Source: Streptomyces nigra (lineage in GTDB: Bacteria; Actinomycetota; Actinomycetes; Streptomycetales; Streptomycetaceae). Taken from it: a DNA stretch of 64,000 bases. How positions within the stretch are numbered: position 1 is the stretch's first letter; every line of letters starts with the position of its first letter. The notes below the pieces were generated by a model. That model was not told the origin of the DNA. It searched no databases and saw only the letters and a program-made list of their open reading frames with translations. The translations under genes and the position numbers were made by a program. The stretch is from NCBI RefSeq assembly GCF_003074055.1, contig NZ_CP029043.1:6378501-6442500 (forward strand), written 5' to 3'. Shown piece by piece: positions 8,734 to 17,139 of this stretch.

Positions 8734-9867
8734 TCACCCGGCGGTGCCGGCGTCCGCGTCGGACTTCTCGGACAGCACCCGCTGGGCGACGGCGAACGCG
8801 GCGTTCGCGGCCGGCACCCCGCAGTACACGGCCGTCTGGAGCAGCACGGCGCCGATCTCGTCCGGCGTCAGACCGTTGCGCCGGGCCGCGCGGACGTGCA
8901 TGGCCAGCTCCTCGTGGTGGCTGTGCGCGACCAGCGCCGTCAGGGTGATCATGCTGCGTTCGCGCCGGCTGAGTGTCGGGTCGGTCCAGATCTCGCCCCA
9001 GGCGTAGCGCGTGATGAAGTCCTGGAAGCGGGCGGTGAACGCGGTCTGGCGGGCCTGCGCCCGGTCCACGTGCGCGTCGCCCAGCACCTCGCGGCGCACC
9101 GCCATGCCCCGCCGCCCGTCGCCGCCGAGGTGGGCGCGCAAGGCGGTGAGCACGGCCTCCGGCCGTTCGGCGGGGGCCAGATGCGAGGCGCCCGGGATCT
9201 CGACCAGCGCGGCGCCCGGCACGGCGTCCGCGATCTCCCGCAGATGCGCGGGCGGGGTCGCCGGATCATCGCGGCCGGCGACCAGCAGGGTGGGCGCGGT
9301 GATCCGGTCCAGCAGATCGCGCAGGTCGAACGCGGCCAGCGCGTCGCAGCAGGCGGCGTAGGCGGCGGGGTCGGCCTCCCGGTGGTCGCGGACCAGCCGG
9401 GGCACGGTGAAGCCGGTGGTGAACCAGCGGGCGTCCGCGGTGTCGGCGAGTCCCGCCAGCCCCTCCCGCCGTACCCGCTCGGCCCGCTCCTCCCAGGGCG
9501 CGGAGCCGCCGAAGTGCGCCGACGAGCAGATCGCGGCCAGCGAGGTGACGCGCTCCGGGTGGTGGACGGCCAGATGCAGCCCGACGGCACCGCCGAGCGA
9601 GACACCCGCGTAGGCGAACCGCTCGATGCCGAGGGAGTCGGCGAGCGTGAGCACCAGGCCGGCCAGGTCGGCGACCGTCGCCTTGGGACTGAGCAGACCG
9701 GCGGGTGAGCCGCCGTGCCCGGGCAGGTCCCAGCGGATCACCCGGTGGGTGGGCGACAGCTCGGGCGCCACCGCGTCCCACAGCGCGTACGAGGTGCCGA
9801 GCGAGGGTCCGAGCAGCAGCGGGGGCGCGGAGGCGGGGCCGTCGGCGCGGTGGTGGAGAAGGGTCAA
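8734..9867 (-). CDS. pcaL: Fused 3-oxoadipate enol-lactonase / 4-carboxymuconolactone decarboxylase
   Basis: 377 aa bifunctional enzyme. Residues 1 to about 245 are an alpha/beta-hydrolase with the GVSLGG nucleophile elbow (PcaD). The last ~125 residues are a carboxymuconolactone decarboxylase domain with HSHHEELAMHVRAARRNG (PcaC). Together they convert 4-carboxymuconolactone to 3-oxoadipate. This D-C fusion is known from Streptomyces and Rhodococcus. The only in-frame start near the conserved N-terminus (TLLHHRADG) is TTG at 9867, overlapping the pcaB stop (TTGA). It is the last gene of the operon. Confidence 0.93.
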   Translation of the reverse strand: MTLLHHRADGPASAPPLLLGPSLGTSYALWDAVAPELSPTHRVIRWDLPGHGGSPAGLLSPKATVADLAGLVLTLADSLGIERFAYAGVSLGGAVGLHLAVHHPERVTSLAAICSSAHFGGSAPWEERAERVRREGLAGLADTADARWFTTGFTVPRLVRDHREADPAAYAACCDALAAFDLRDLLDRITAPTLLVAGRDDPATPPAHLREIADAVPGAALVEIPGASHLAPAERPEAVLTALRAHLGGDGRRGMAVRREVLGDAHVDRAQARQTAFTARFQDFITRYAWGEIWTDPTLSRRERSMITLTALVAHSHHEELAMHVRAARRNGLTPDEIGAVLLQTAVYCGVPAANAAFAVAQRVLSEKSDADAGTAG

Positions 9868-11162
9868 CGTCGCTCCAGGGCACGGTCGGTGAGGGCTCCG
9901 GCGGAGCCGGTGTAGTGCGTCGGGTCGAGGTCGGCGTCCGCCAGCTCGGGCGCCTCGGCGAGCGGGCGTCCCTCCGCGGCCAGCCGGGTCAGCAGCTCCT
10001 TGGCGCGGGCGCGGCCCAGCTCCGGGGCCAGTTCGGCGGACAGTCGCTCCGAGACGACCGCCCCGCCGGTGAGATGGAGGTTCGCGCGCATCGCGTCCGG
10101 GCGCACCCGCAGCCCCTCCGCCAGCTCGGCGGCGTCCCGGGCGGCGCCGCCCACCAGGCGCAGCAGGTCCCGCAGCGGCTCCCACTCCGCGTGCCAGGCG
10201 CCGGCCGGCCGTTCGTCCTCGGCGACCAGCGACCCGTACAGGGTGGCCGCGAGCTGCGGCGCCCGCCGGGCGGCGGCGACGATCAGGGTGGACCGTACGG
10301 GGTTGGACTTGTGCGGCATCGCGGAGGAGCCGCCGCCGCTGCCCTCGGCGACCTCGGCGATCTCGGTGCGCGACAGGGTCAGCACGTCCACGGCGGCCTT
10401 CCCGAGGGCGCCCGCCGTGAACGCCAGGCAGCCCGCTAGGTCGGCGACCGGGGTGCGCAGCGTGTGCCACGGCAACTCCGGGACCCGCAGCCCGAGTTCG
10501 CGGGCGTAGCCCGCCGGCAGCGCGATCGGGTCGGCCGCCCCGTACGCCCCGAACACCGCCAGCGTCCCGGCGGCACCCCCGAGCTGGGCGGGCAGCGTGT
10601 CCCGTACGGCCGTCGTCCGGTCCCGCGCGTCGAGGACCAGCGCGCGCCACCCGGCTGCCTTCAGACCGAACGTCGTCGGGACGGCGTGCTGGGTGAGGGT
10701 GCGGCCCGGCAGTGCGGTGTCGCGGTGCGCGGCGGCCAGCCGGGCGAACGCCCGCTGGGCGCGCTCCAGGTCGGCGAGGACCGGGCCGAGGGCGCGCACG
10801 GCCACCAGCATCAGGGCGGTGTCCATGATGTCCTGGCTGGTCGCGCCCCGGTGGACGTAGGGGCCGTGCTCCTCGCCGACGGCCCGGGTGAGCGCGCCGA
10901 CGAGCGGGATGACCGGGTTGCCGCCCGCGCGTGCCTCCTCGGCGAGCGCCCGTGTGTCGAAGCGGTCCGCGTCCGCCGCGCCGGTCACCGCCCGGGCGGC
11001 CTCCTCCGGGGCGAGGCCCAGGGCCGCCTGGGCGCGGGTCAGGGCGGCCTCCGCGTCCAGCAGGGCCTGCAGGAAGGCCGTGTCGCCGGTCGCGCGGGCC
11101 GCCGCCGAACCCGTCCACCCGGGGGCGAGCAGACCGCTGTCACCGGTTTCGGCAGAAGTCAC
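9864..11162 (-). CDS. pcaB: 3-carboxy-cis,cis-muconate cycloisomerase
   Basis: 432 aa member of the fumarase/aspartase superfamily, with the signature SSAMPHKSNP in the final third and SQDIMDTAL earlier. It cyclises 3-carboxymuconate, the product of PcaGH, to 4-carboxymuconolactone, the substrate of PcaL. The GTG at 11162 overlaps the stop of pcaG as GTGA, which fixes the start against a much longer spurious open frame. Confidence 0.95.
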   Translation of the reverse strand: MTSAETGDSGLLAPGWTGSAAARATGDTAFLQALLDAEAALTRAQAALGLAPEEAARAVTGAADADRFDTRALAEEARAGGNPVIPLVGALTRAVGEEHGPYVHRGATSQDIMDTALMLVAVRALGPVLADLERAQRAFARLAAAHRDTALPGRTLTQHAVPTTFGLKAAGWRALVLDARDRTTAVRDTLPAQLGGAAGTLAVFGAYGAADPIALPAGYARELGLRVPELPWHTLRTPVADLAGCLAFTAGALGKAAVDVLTLSRTEIAEVAEGSGGGSSAMPHKSNPVRSTLIVAAARRAPQLAATLYGSLVAEDERPAGAWHAEWEPLRDLLRLVGGAARDAAELAEGLRVRPDAMRANLHLTGGAVVSERLSAELAPELGRARAKELLTRLAAEGRPLAEAPELADADLDPTHYTGSAGALTDRALERR

Positions 11163-11764
11163 TGGTACTCCAGGAAGACCGTCTCGCCTTCGCCCTGAAG
11201 GCGGATGTCGAAACGGTACGTGGCACGGCCCTCGTCCCGCGCGACCAGCGTGGCGCGTCGCTCCGGGGGCAGCCCGGCGAGCAGCGGGTCCGCGGCGTGC
11301 CCGGCCGTGTCCTCCGGCAGATAGAGCCGGGTGAACAGGTGCACCAGCAGCCCCCGCGCGAACACGCAGACGCTCAGGTACGGGGCGCTCGCGCCGCGGG
11401 CGCCGGGGCGCAGGGTGCGCGCGTACCAGTGCCCGTCCGCGTCGGTCTGCGTCCGGCCCCAGCCGGTGAACTCCACGCCGTTGCGCCCCAGATGGCCGCC
11501 GCTCGCCGGGTCGCGCCGCATCGAGCCGTCGGCGGTCGGGATGTTCCCGCCCGGGTCGGCGCCCCACAGTTCGAGGAACGCGTCCGGCAGCGGCGCGCCC
11601 GCGCCGTCGAGGACGTACCCGTGCACGGTGATGGTGTCCGGGTGCCCGAGCGGGGCGATGTCCTCGCCGCCGGGGAAGGGCAGCGCGTAGCCGTAGAAGG
11701 GGCCCACCGTGTGGGAGGGCGTCGGCAGGACGCCGCCCGGTCCGTTCGTGTCGGTCGTCGTCAC
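11159..11764 (-). CDS. pcaG: Protocatechuate 3,4-dioxygenase, alpha subunit
   Basis: 201 aa, intradiol dioxygenase fold (LPTPSHTVGPFYGYALPF near the N-terminus; GYVLDGAGAPLPDAFLELWGAD in the core). As usual for the alpha subunit, the iron-binding Tyr/His set is not conserved; catalysis sits in PcaH. GTG start at 11764, three bases after the stop of pcaH. The two subunits together open the protocatechuate ring between the two hydroxylated carbons. Confidence 0.95.
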   Translation of the reverse strand: MTTTDTNGPGGVLPTPSHTVGPFYGYALPFPGGEDIAPLGHPDTITVHGYVLDGAGAPLPDAFLELWGADPGGNIPTADGSMRRDPASGGHLGRNGVEFTGWGRTQTDADGHWYARTLRPGARGASAPYLSVCVFARGLLVHLFTRLYLPEDTAGHAADPLLAGLPPERRATLVARDEGRATYRFDIRLQGEGETVFLEYQ

Positions 11765-11767
11765 GGC

Positions 11768-12541
11768 TCAGTGCCCCTCTTCCCGCCAGGTGGCGTTCGG
11801 CCCGTCCAGCACGATGTCCCAGCGGTAGCCCATCGAGAACTCCGGCACGGACAGGCTGTGGTCGTAGGTGGCGACGAGCCGCTGCCGGGCGGCGTCGTCG
11901 GTCACGGACTGGATGATCGGGTCGTAGGGGAACAGCGGGTCGCCCGGGAAGTACATCTGGGTGACCAGCCGCTGGGTGAAGGCCGAGCCGAACATCGAGA
12001 AGTGGATGTGGGCGGGCCGCCAGGCGTTGAGGTGGTTGCGCCACGGGTACGGGCCCGGCTGGATGGTCGTGAAGTGGTACCGGCCGTCGGCGTCCGTGAG
12101 GGTGCGGCCCACCCCGGTGAAGTTCGGGTCCAGCGGGGCGTCGTGCTGCTCGCGCCGATGGGCGTAGCGGCCGGCCGCGTTGGCCTGCCAGATCTCGATG
12201 AGCTGGCCGCGCACGGGGCGCCCGGCACGGTCCAGGAGCCGCCCCGAGACGGTGATCCGCTCCCCGAGGGGCTCGCCGGTGTGCTGCCGGGTGAGGTCGT
12301 TGTCGATCTCGGTGACGTCCCGCTCGCCGAAGGCGGGGGAGTGCAGCTCGACCAGCTCCGGGTCGCTGCTCACGTCGATGGTGACCGGCGGCTGCTTCGG
12401 GTGGCGCAGCAGCGACGAGCGGTACGGCGCGTAGTCCCGGCGCGGATGGTGCTCGACGGGCGCTCCGTCCGCGATCCGCTTCTGATAGGCGGCGCGTTCG
12501 GCCGCGATCTCCTGGTCGATGTCGTGCTGGGTGAGCGTCAT
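11768..12541 (-). CDS. pcaH: Protocatechuate 3,4-dioxygenase, beta (catalytic) subunit
   Basis: 257 aa intradiol dioxygenase. The non-haem Fe(III) ligands are visible as Tyr in AGRYAHRREQHD, Tyr in GPYPWRNH, and the two His of RPAHIHFS. Start ATG 12541 overlaps the stop of pcaJ by four bases (ATGA). In S. coelicolor, as I recall it, pcaF lies between pcaJ and pcaH; here the two genes abut directly. Confidence 0.96.
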   Translation of the reverse strand: MTLTQHDIDQEIAAERAAYQKRIADGAPVEHHPRRDYAPYRSSLLRHPKQPPVTIDVSSDPELVELHSPAFGERDVTEIDNDLTRQHTGEPLGERITVSGRLLDRAGRPVRGQLIEIWQANAAGRYAHRREQHDAPLDPNFTGVGRTLTDADGRYHFTTIQPGPYPWRNHLNAWRPAHIHFSMFGSAFTQRLVTQMYFPGDPLFPYDPIIQSVTDDAARQRLVATYDHSLSVPEFSMGYRWDIVLDGPNATWREEGH

Positions 12542-13197
12542 GGGGTCGTTCCTCGGGGGTCGTCGGCGTCCGTGATCAAGGCGGCACCGGTGCGGGCGGT
12601 GATCTCCTCCGCGCCGACACCGGGCGCGGTCTCGACGAGCCGCAGCCCGTCCGGGGTCACGTCCAGGACGCCGAGGTCGGTGACGATCCGGTCCACGCAG
12701 GCCCGGCCGGTCAGCGGCAGCGTGCACTCCCGCAGGATCTTCGGGGAGCCGTCCTTGGCGGTGTGGGTCATCACGACGATGACCGTGCGGGCGCCGTGCA
12801 CCAGGTCCATGGCGCCGCCGATGCCGGTGATCATCCGGCCGGGGACGGCCCAGTTCGCCAGGTCGCCGCGCTCGGACACCTGCATGGCGCCCAGCACGGC
12901 CACATCGATGTGCCCGCCCCGGATCATCGAGAACGACAGCGCCGAGTCGAAGAAGGAGGCGCCCGGCAGCACCGTCACGGTCTCCTTGCCGGCGTTGATC
13001 AGATCCGGGTCGACCTCGTCCTCGTCCGGGTACGGCCCCGTGCCGAGGATGCCGTTCTCGGACTCCAGGACGACCTCGACGTCCGGCGGCAGATGGTTCG
13101 GGATCAGTGTCGGCAGCCCGATGCCCAGGTTGACGTACTGCCCGTCCCGCAGCTCGCGGGCGGCCCGCGCGGCCATCTCCTCGCGTGTCCACGCCAT
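12538..13197 (-). CDS. pcaJ: 3-oxoadipate CoA-transferase, subunit B
   Basis: 219 aa, family I CoA-transferase beta subunit. VNLGIGLPTLIPNHLP and the SENG motif (VVLESENGILG), with the catalytic Glu, are present. With PcaI it moves CoA from succinyl-CoA to 3-oxoadipate. Its ATG shares one base with the stop of pcaI (TGATG) and its stop overlaps the start of pcaH, so it is translationally coupled on both sides. Confidence 0.94.
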   Translation of the reverse strand: MAWTREEMAARAARELRDGQYVNLGIGLPTLIPNHLPPDVEVVLESENGILGTGPYPDEDEVDPDLINAGKETVTVLPGASFFDSALSFSMIRGGHIDVAVLGAMQVSERGDLANWAVPGRMITGIGGAMDLVHGARTVIVVMTHTAKDGSPKILRECTLPLTGRACVDRIVTDLGVLDVTPDGLRLVETAPGVGAEEITARTGAALITDADDPRGTTP

Positions 13198-13979
13198 CAG
13201 CCGTCCACCGTCCCGCGCGCCGTACGCGGTGCCACCGTGCGCCGTTCGACGCCCTTGTCCGCCGCCTGCTCCGGGGTAAGCGCCACGACCCGCTGGACGA
13301 AGATCCCCGGGAGGTGGACCGCGTCCGGGTCGATACCGCCGGGCTCGACCAGCTCCTCGACCTCGGCGATCGTGATCCGCCCGGCCATCGCGGCCAGCGG
13401 GTTGAAGTTCCGGGCGGACTTGGCGAACACCAGGTTGCCGTGCCGGTCGCCCCGGGCGGCGCGGACCAGCGCGAAGTCGGTGCGGATACCGCGCTCCAGT
13501 ACGTACTCGGTGCCGTCGAACTCGCGGATCTCCTTCGGCGGCGAGGCGAGCGCGACCCCGCCGGAACCGTCGTAGCGCCAGGGCAGTCCGCCGTCGGCGA
13601 CCTGGGTGCCGACACCCGCCGGGGTGTAGAAGGCGGGGATGCCGGCGCCGCCGGCCCGCAGCCGCTCGGCCAGCGTGCCCTGCGGGATCATCTCCACCTC
13701 CAGCTCCCCGGACAGGTACTGCCGGGCGAACTCCTTGTTCGCGCCGATGTAGGAGCCGGTGACCCGGGCGATCCGTCCCGCCGCCAGCAGTACGGCCAGC
13801 CCGGACTCCATCGCGCCGCAGTTGTTGGAGACGACCGCGAGGCCGGACACACCGCGCTCGTACAGCGCGTGGATCAGTACGTTCGGCACACCGCTCAGGC
13901 CGAAGCCGCCCACGGCCAGCGACGCCCCGTCGCCCACGTCGGCCACCGCCTCCAGGGCCGTGGCGACCACCTTGTCCAT
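13197..13979 (-). CDS. pcaI: 3-oxoadipate CoA-transferase, subunit A
   Basis: 260 aa, family I CoA-transferase alpha subunit. The glycine-rich GGFGLSGVPNVLIHAL near residue 30 and VSNNCG are typical. ATG 13979 (MDKVVATALEAV) is chosen because family proteins begin here; the longer frame runs into the operator region. First gene of the pcaIJHGBL operon, divergent from pcaV with a 245-bp promoter region. Confidence 0.92.
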   Translation of the reverse strand: MDKVVATALEAVADVGDGASLAVGGFGLSGVPNVLIHALYERGVSGLAVVSNNCGAMESGLAVLLAAGRIARVTGSYIGANKEFARQYLSGELEVEMIPQGTLAERLRAGGAGIPAFYTPAGVGTQVADGGLPWRYDGSGGVALASPPKEIREFDGTEYVLERGIRTDFALVRAARGDRHGNLVFAKSARNFNPLAAMAGRITIAEVEELVEPGGIDPDAVHLPGIFVQRVVALTPEQAADKGVERRTVAPRTARGTVDG

Positions 13980-14032
13980 CCGGGAAGCCCCATCTCTTCC
14001 GAGCGCCTGCCCGCCTGAAAGCAGCGAGGTAG

Positions 14033-14176
14033 TCAGCGCACTGAGTATCTTCACGAGGTGCGACTCACGCTGCCACCGTGGGGGAGAGGACGTCAATACC
14101 CCGCCCCTGAGCCGATTCGGCGGCTCCCCGGAAGGGGGTCGCAGCTGAGGCGATCCGGTATCGTTCAGTGCACCGA
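14033..14176. promoter_or_regulatory. Candidate PcaV operators in the pcaI-pcaV intergenic region
   Basis: Two related near-palindromes are visible. TCAGCGCACTGA at 14033-14044 lies 54 bp from the pcaI start. TCAGTGCACCGA at 14165-14176 lies 49 bp from the pcaV start. The reverse complement of the first differs from the second at two of 12 positions. One site per divergent promoter fits a MarR repressor that controls the operon and itself. Assignment to PcaV is inferred. Confidence 0.6.
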
Positions 14177-14224
14177 CAAACACAACCGACGAACCCAGCC
14201 GGGACGAGACGTCAGGGAGCGCGC

Positions 14225-14689
14225 ATGGCCGCCGTGGACCTCGGCACCCACCCCGGGCATCTGGCCCGGCGGCTCCAGCAGGCGCACCACCTGCTGTGGA
14301 ACACGATGGTCTCCGAGGAGATCACCTCGCCCCAGTTCGCCGTCCTGAACACCCTCGTCGCCGAGCCCGGCCTCGACCAGCGGACGGTGGGGGAGCGCGT
14401 CGGGCTCGACCGGTCCACCATCGCCGAGGTGATCAGCCGGCTCGGGCGCCGCGGACTGCTCGACAAGGTGCGTGACCCGCAGGACGGGCGCCGCTCGCTG
14501 CTGCGGCTCACCGACGAGGGGCTGCGCACGCACAAGAGGCTGACCGTACGCACCGCGCGGATGAACCAGGTCTTCCTCGCCCCGCTCTCCGCGGAGGAGC
14601 AGACCCTGTTCCTCGACCTGATCCGGCGGGTCGCGGACGCGGCGGAGGGACTGCGCAACCCGGGGGAGCCCGCCGTACGGCAGCCCTGA
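14225..14689 (+). CDS. pcaV: MarR-family regulator of protocatechuate catabolism
   Basis: 154 aa winged-helix regulator. Residues ~40-100 hold the DNA-binding domain (DQRTVGERVGLDRSTIAEVI and the wing DPQDGRRS). Starting at ATG 14225 (ribosome-binding site AGGGAGC) puts His9 and Arg15 in the N-terminal sequence HPGHLARR. In S. coelicolor PcaV, as I recall, Arg15 is critical for binding protocatechuate. The match supports both start and function. Such proteins repress the pca operon until protocatechuate binds. Divergent from pcaI. Confidence 0.9.
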   Translation: MAAVDLGTHPGHLARRLQQAHHLLWNTMVSEEITSPQFAVLNTLVAEPGLDQRTVGERVGLDRSTIAEVISRLGRRGLLDKVRDPQDGRRSLLRLTDEGLRTHKRLTVRTARMNQVFLAPLSAEEQTLFLDLIRRVADAAEGLRNPGEPAVRQP

Positions 14690-14712
14690 GCAACGCGGAC
14701 GCGCGCGACCGC

Positions 14713-15687
14713 TCAGGACGCCTTCGTGAACAGCACCCACACCTGGCCCCGCCGGAACTTCACGGGCTCGCCGTCCTTCGTCGTGAACGTCGTGCCGTCC
14801 GTGGCCTTCGGGCGCTTCCACCGCACGTCGTAGGCGCGTCCGTCGCGCAGCACCCGCGCCTTCCCGGAGCCCACCGTCTCGGTGAACGGCGTGTTGTTGC
14901 CGAGGAAGTCGCGGTACGCGGAGGGCCGTACCTTCACCTCCTGCACCACGACCGTCGCGGCCGCCATCCGGCCCCCGTCCGTCGTCGCGGCGGCCCTGCC
15001 GTCCATGCCGACCAGCCAGCGCCCGCGGTCCGGGGACCAGGTGAAGGTGTACCGGGCGGCCGGGTAGCGCACCGTCTGCGAGGCCGCCGCCCGGCCGCCG
15101 TCCGGGGCGGCGCCGAAGCGGAAGCCGGTCGTCAGGGCGTCCGCGCCCGGCGCTGCGGGCATCAGCCGGTCCGGCCGCAGATACAGGTTGTGCGGGGAGC
15201 GCCGGTCCGGGTCCCTGACGTACGCGCCGGACGCCGTGCCGGGCGGCCGCGCCCTCACGGGCGCCTTGTCGATCAGTGGCAACAGCTTGCTCTGCGCCCC
15301 GGAGAAGGCGAGCGTCGGCCGGTCGAACTGCGCGAGCAGTTCCAGATCGGACTCCCGCGCGCTGCGCACCGGACCGACGCTCTTCGGCAGCCGGGTCGCG
15401 TACACCGCCATCAGCCGGCTCAAGCCCCCCTCGACCTGCTCGACGTACACGACGTCCGCGGTGTTCAGCCCGGTCTGCGGGCGGGCGGCACGGACGTTGT
15501 CGATCTTCACGGCGAGGACCGACGCCCGGCCCGCGCTCATGTCCGGTGACCGTGTGCGGCCGCGGCCGTCGTCGCCCGGCCCGGATGTACAGCCCGCCGC
15601 CAGGGAGGCCGTCAGGGCGGCGGCCACCAGGGCCGCCACGCTCGTGACGCGCCGGCCGCGCGCCTGTCGTCCGCTCACCGTCGTCAC
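14713..15687 (-). CDS. DUF3048-domain putative lipoprotein
   Basis: 324 aa. The N-terminal signal ends in a lipobox (LAAGC, Cys at about residue 33), so the mature protein is probably anchored to the outer face of the membrane. The rest matches the DUF3048 (YerB-type) pattern, with AVKIDNVRAARPQTGLNTADVVYVE and VGPVRSARESDLELL motifs. No catalytic role is established that I know of. GTG start at 15687. Divergent from the alcohol dehydrogenase gene. Confidence 0.88.
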   Translation of the reverse strand: MTTVSGRQARGRRVTSVAALVAAALTASLAAGCTSGPGDDGRGRTRSPDMSAGRASVLAVKIDNVRAARPQTGLNTADVVYVEQVEGGLSRLMAVYATRLPKSVGPVRSARESDLELLAQFDRPTLAFSGAQSKLLPLIDKAPVRARPPGTASGAYVRDPDRRSPHNLYLRPDRLMPAAPGADALTTGFRFGAAPDGGRAAASQTVRYPAARYTFTWSPDRGRWLVGMDGRAAATTDGGRMAAATVVVQEVKVRPSAYRDFLGNNTPFTETVGSGKARVLRDGRAYDVRWKRPKATDGTTFTTKDGEPVKFRRGQVWVLFTKAS

Positions 15688-15926
15688 CCGGGCCCACCCA
15701 CCCTGTCCATGCCATAAATAGTGCGCTTATCGGTTCATAGGGGCCATACCCGGTCGGAGGCCTTCCTGTGCGTCCGTCCGTCGATCGGCCCATCACCCGG
15801 GCGGCCGGACGGCCCACCCCTCTCGCCCGGGACCGGCCCGGGCCCGGCGTGCGGTTCGGTGGAGGAGCCAGGGGTACCCGGGCGCCACGCACGAACGCGC
15901 ACAGGCGACGGAGGGAGTGCGGGGCG

Positions 15927-17117
15927 ATGAGGGCAGTGACCTGGCAGGGGAAGCGGGACGTCCGCGTGGAGAACGTGCCCGATCCCAGGATCGAGGAACC
16001 CACCGACGCGGTCATCCGCATCACGTCGTCCGGACTGTGCGGTTCCGACCTGCACCTGTACGAAGTCCTGACGCCGTTCATGACACCCGGCGACATCCTC
16101 GGTCATGAACCGATGGGCATCGTCGAGGAGGTCGGCGCCGGGGTGCCGGACCTCCAGGCGGGGGACCGGGTCGTGGTGCCTTTCCAGATCGCCTGCGGCG
16201 ACTGCTGGATGTGCCTGACCGGCCTGCCGACCCAGTGCGAGACCACCCAGGTCACCGGGGAGGGCATGGGCGCCGCCCTGTTCGGCTACACCCGGCTGTA
16301 CGGCGCGGTGCCGGGCGCCCAGGCCGAGTACCTGCGCGTCCCGCAGGCCCAGTTCGGCCCCATCAAGATCCCGGAGGGGCCCGCCGACGACCGGTTCGTC
16401 TACCTCTCCGACGTGCTGCCCACCGCCTGGCAGGCGGTCAAGTACGCGGGCGTCCCCCAGGGCGGCAGCGTCGCGGTCCTCGGCCTCGGCCCCATCGGCG
16501 ACATGGCCTGCCGGGTCGCCCGGCTCCTGGGCGCCGGCCAGGTGTTCGGCGTCGACCTGGTGCCCGAGCGCCTGAAGCGGGTGCGGCAGCGGGGCGTCGA
16601 GACGTACGACCTGCGCAGCTTCGACGACGAGAAGGAACTCGTCACCGCCATCCGCGACGCCACGAACGGGCGCGGACCGGACGCCGTCATCGACGCGGTC
16701 GGCACCGAGGCACACGGCAGCGCCGCCGCCAAGCTGGCGCAGTCGGCCGCCGCGATCATGCCGCGCAAGATCAGCGGCCCGTTCGCCGAGCGCTTCAGCA
16801 TCGACCGGCTGGCCGCCTTCCACACCGCGATCGACCTGGTGCGGCGCGGCGGCACCATCTCGCTGTCCGGCGTGTACGGAGGCATGGCCGACCCGATCCC
16901 GATGCTCACCATGTTCGACAAGCAGATCCAGCTGCGGATGGGCCAGGCCAACGTGCGCCGCTGGGCCGACGAGATCCTGCCGTACCTCACGGACGAGGAC
17001 CCGCTCGGCGTCGACGACTTCGCCACGCACCGGGTACCGCTCAGCGACGCCCCGCACGCCTACGAGATGTTCCAGCGCAAGCAGGACGGCGCGGTGAAGG
17101 TGCTGATGAAGCCCTGA
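15927..17117 (+). CDS. Zinc-dependent alcohol/formaldehyde dehydrogenase (MDR family)
   Basis: 396 aa medium-chain dehydrogenase. LCGSDLHLY supplies the first catalytic-zinc Cys, GHEPMG the next His/Glu, and CGDCWMC lies in the structural-zinc loop. The Rossmann motif VLGLGPIGDMACRVARLLGA binds NAD. Length and the GGTISLSGVYGG segment resemble the glutathione-independent formaldehyde dehydrogenase-like branch. ATG 15927 follows a GAGGGAG ribosome-binding site. Substrate not determinable. It stands alone, convergent with the DNA ligase gene. Confidence 0.9.
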   Translation: MRAVTWQGKRDVRVENVPDPRIEEPTDAVIRITSSGLCGSDLHLYEVLTPFMTPGDILGHEPMGIVEEVGAGVPDLQAGDRVVVPFQIACGDCWMCLTGLPTQCETTQVTGEGMGAALFGYTRLYGAVPGAQAEYLRVPQAQFGPIKIPEGPADDRFVYLSDVLPTAWQAVKYAGVPQGGSVAVLGLGPIGDMACRVARLLGAGQVFGVDLVPERLKRVRQRGVETYDLRSFDDEKELVTAIRDATNGRGPDAVIDAVGTEAHGSAAAKLAQSAAAIMPRKISGPFAERFSIDRLAAFHTAIDLVRRGGTISLSGVYGGMADPIPMLTMFDKQIQLRMGQANVRRWADEILPYLTDEDPLGVDDFATHRVPLSDAPHAYEMFQRKQDGAVKVLMKP

Positions 17118-17139
17118 CCCGTACCAGCGAGGCGCCCGG

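Noticed and set aside
9864..12044. A 726-aa frame that would fuse sequence upstream of pcaB.
   Set aside because: The added part is an off-frame reading of pcaH and pcaG. pcaB starts at GTG 11162, overlapping the pcaG stop.
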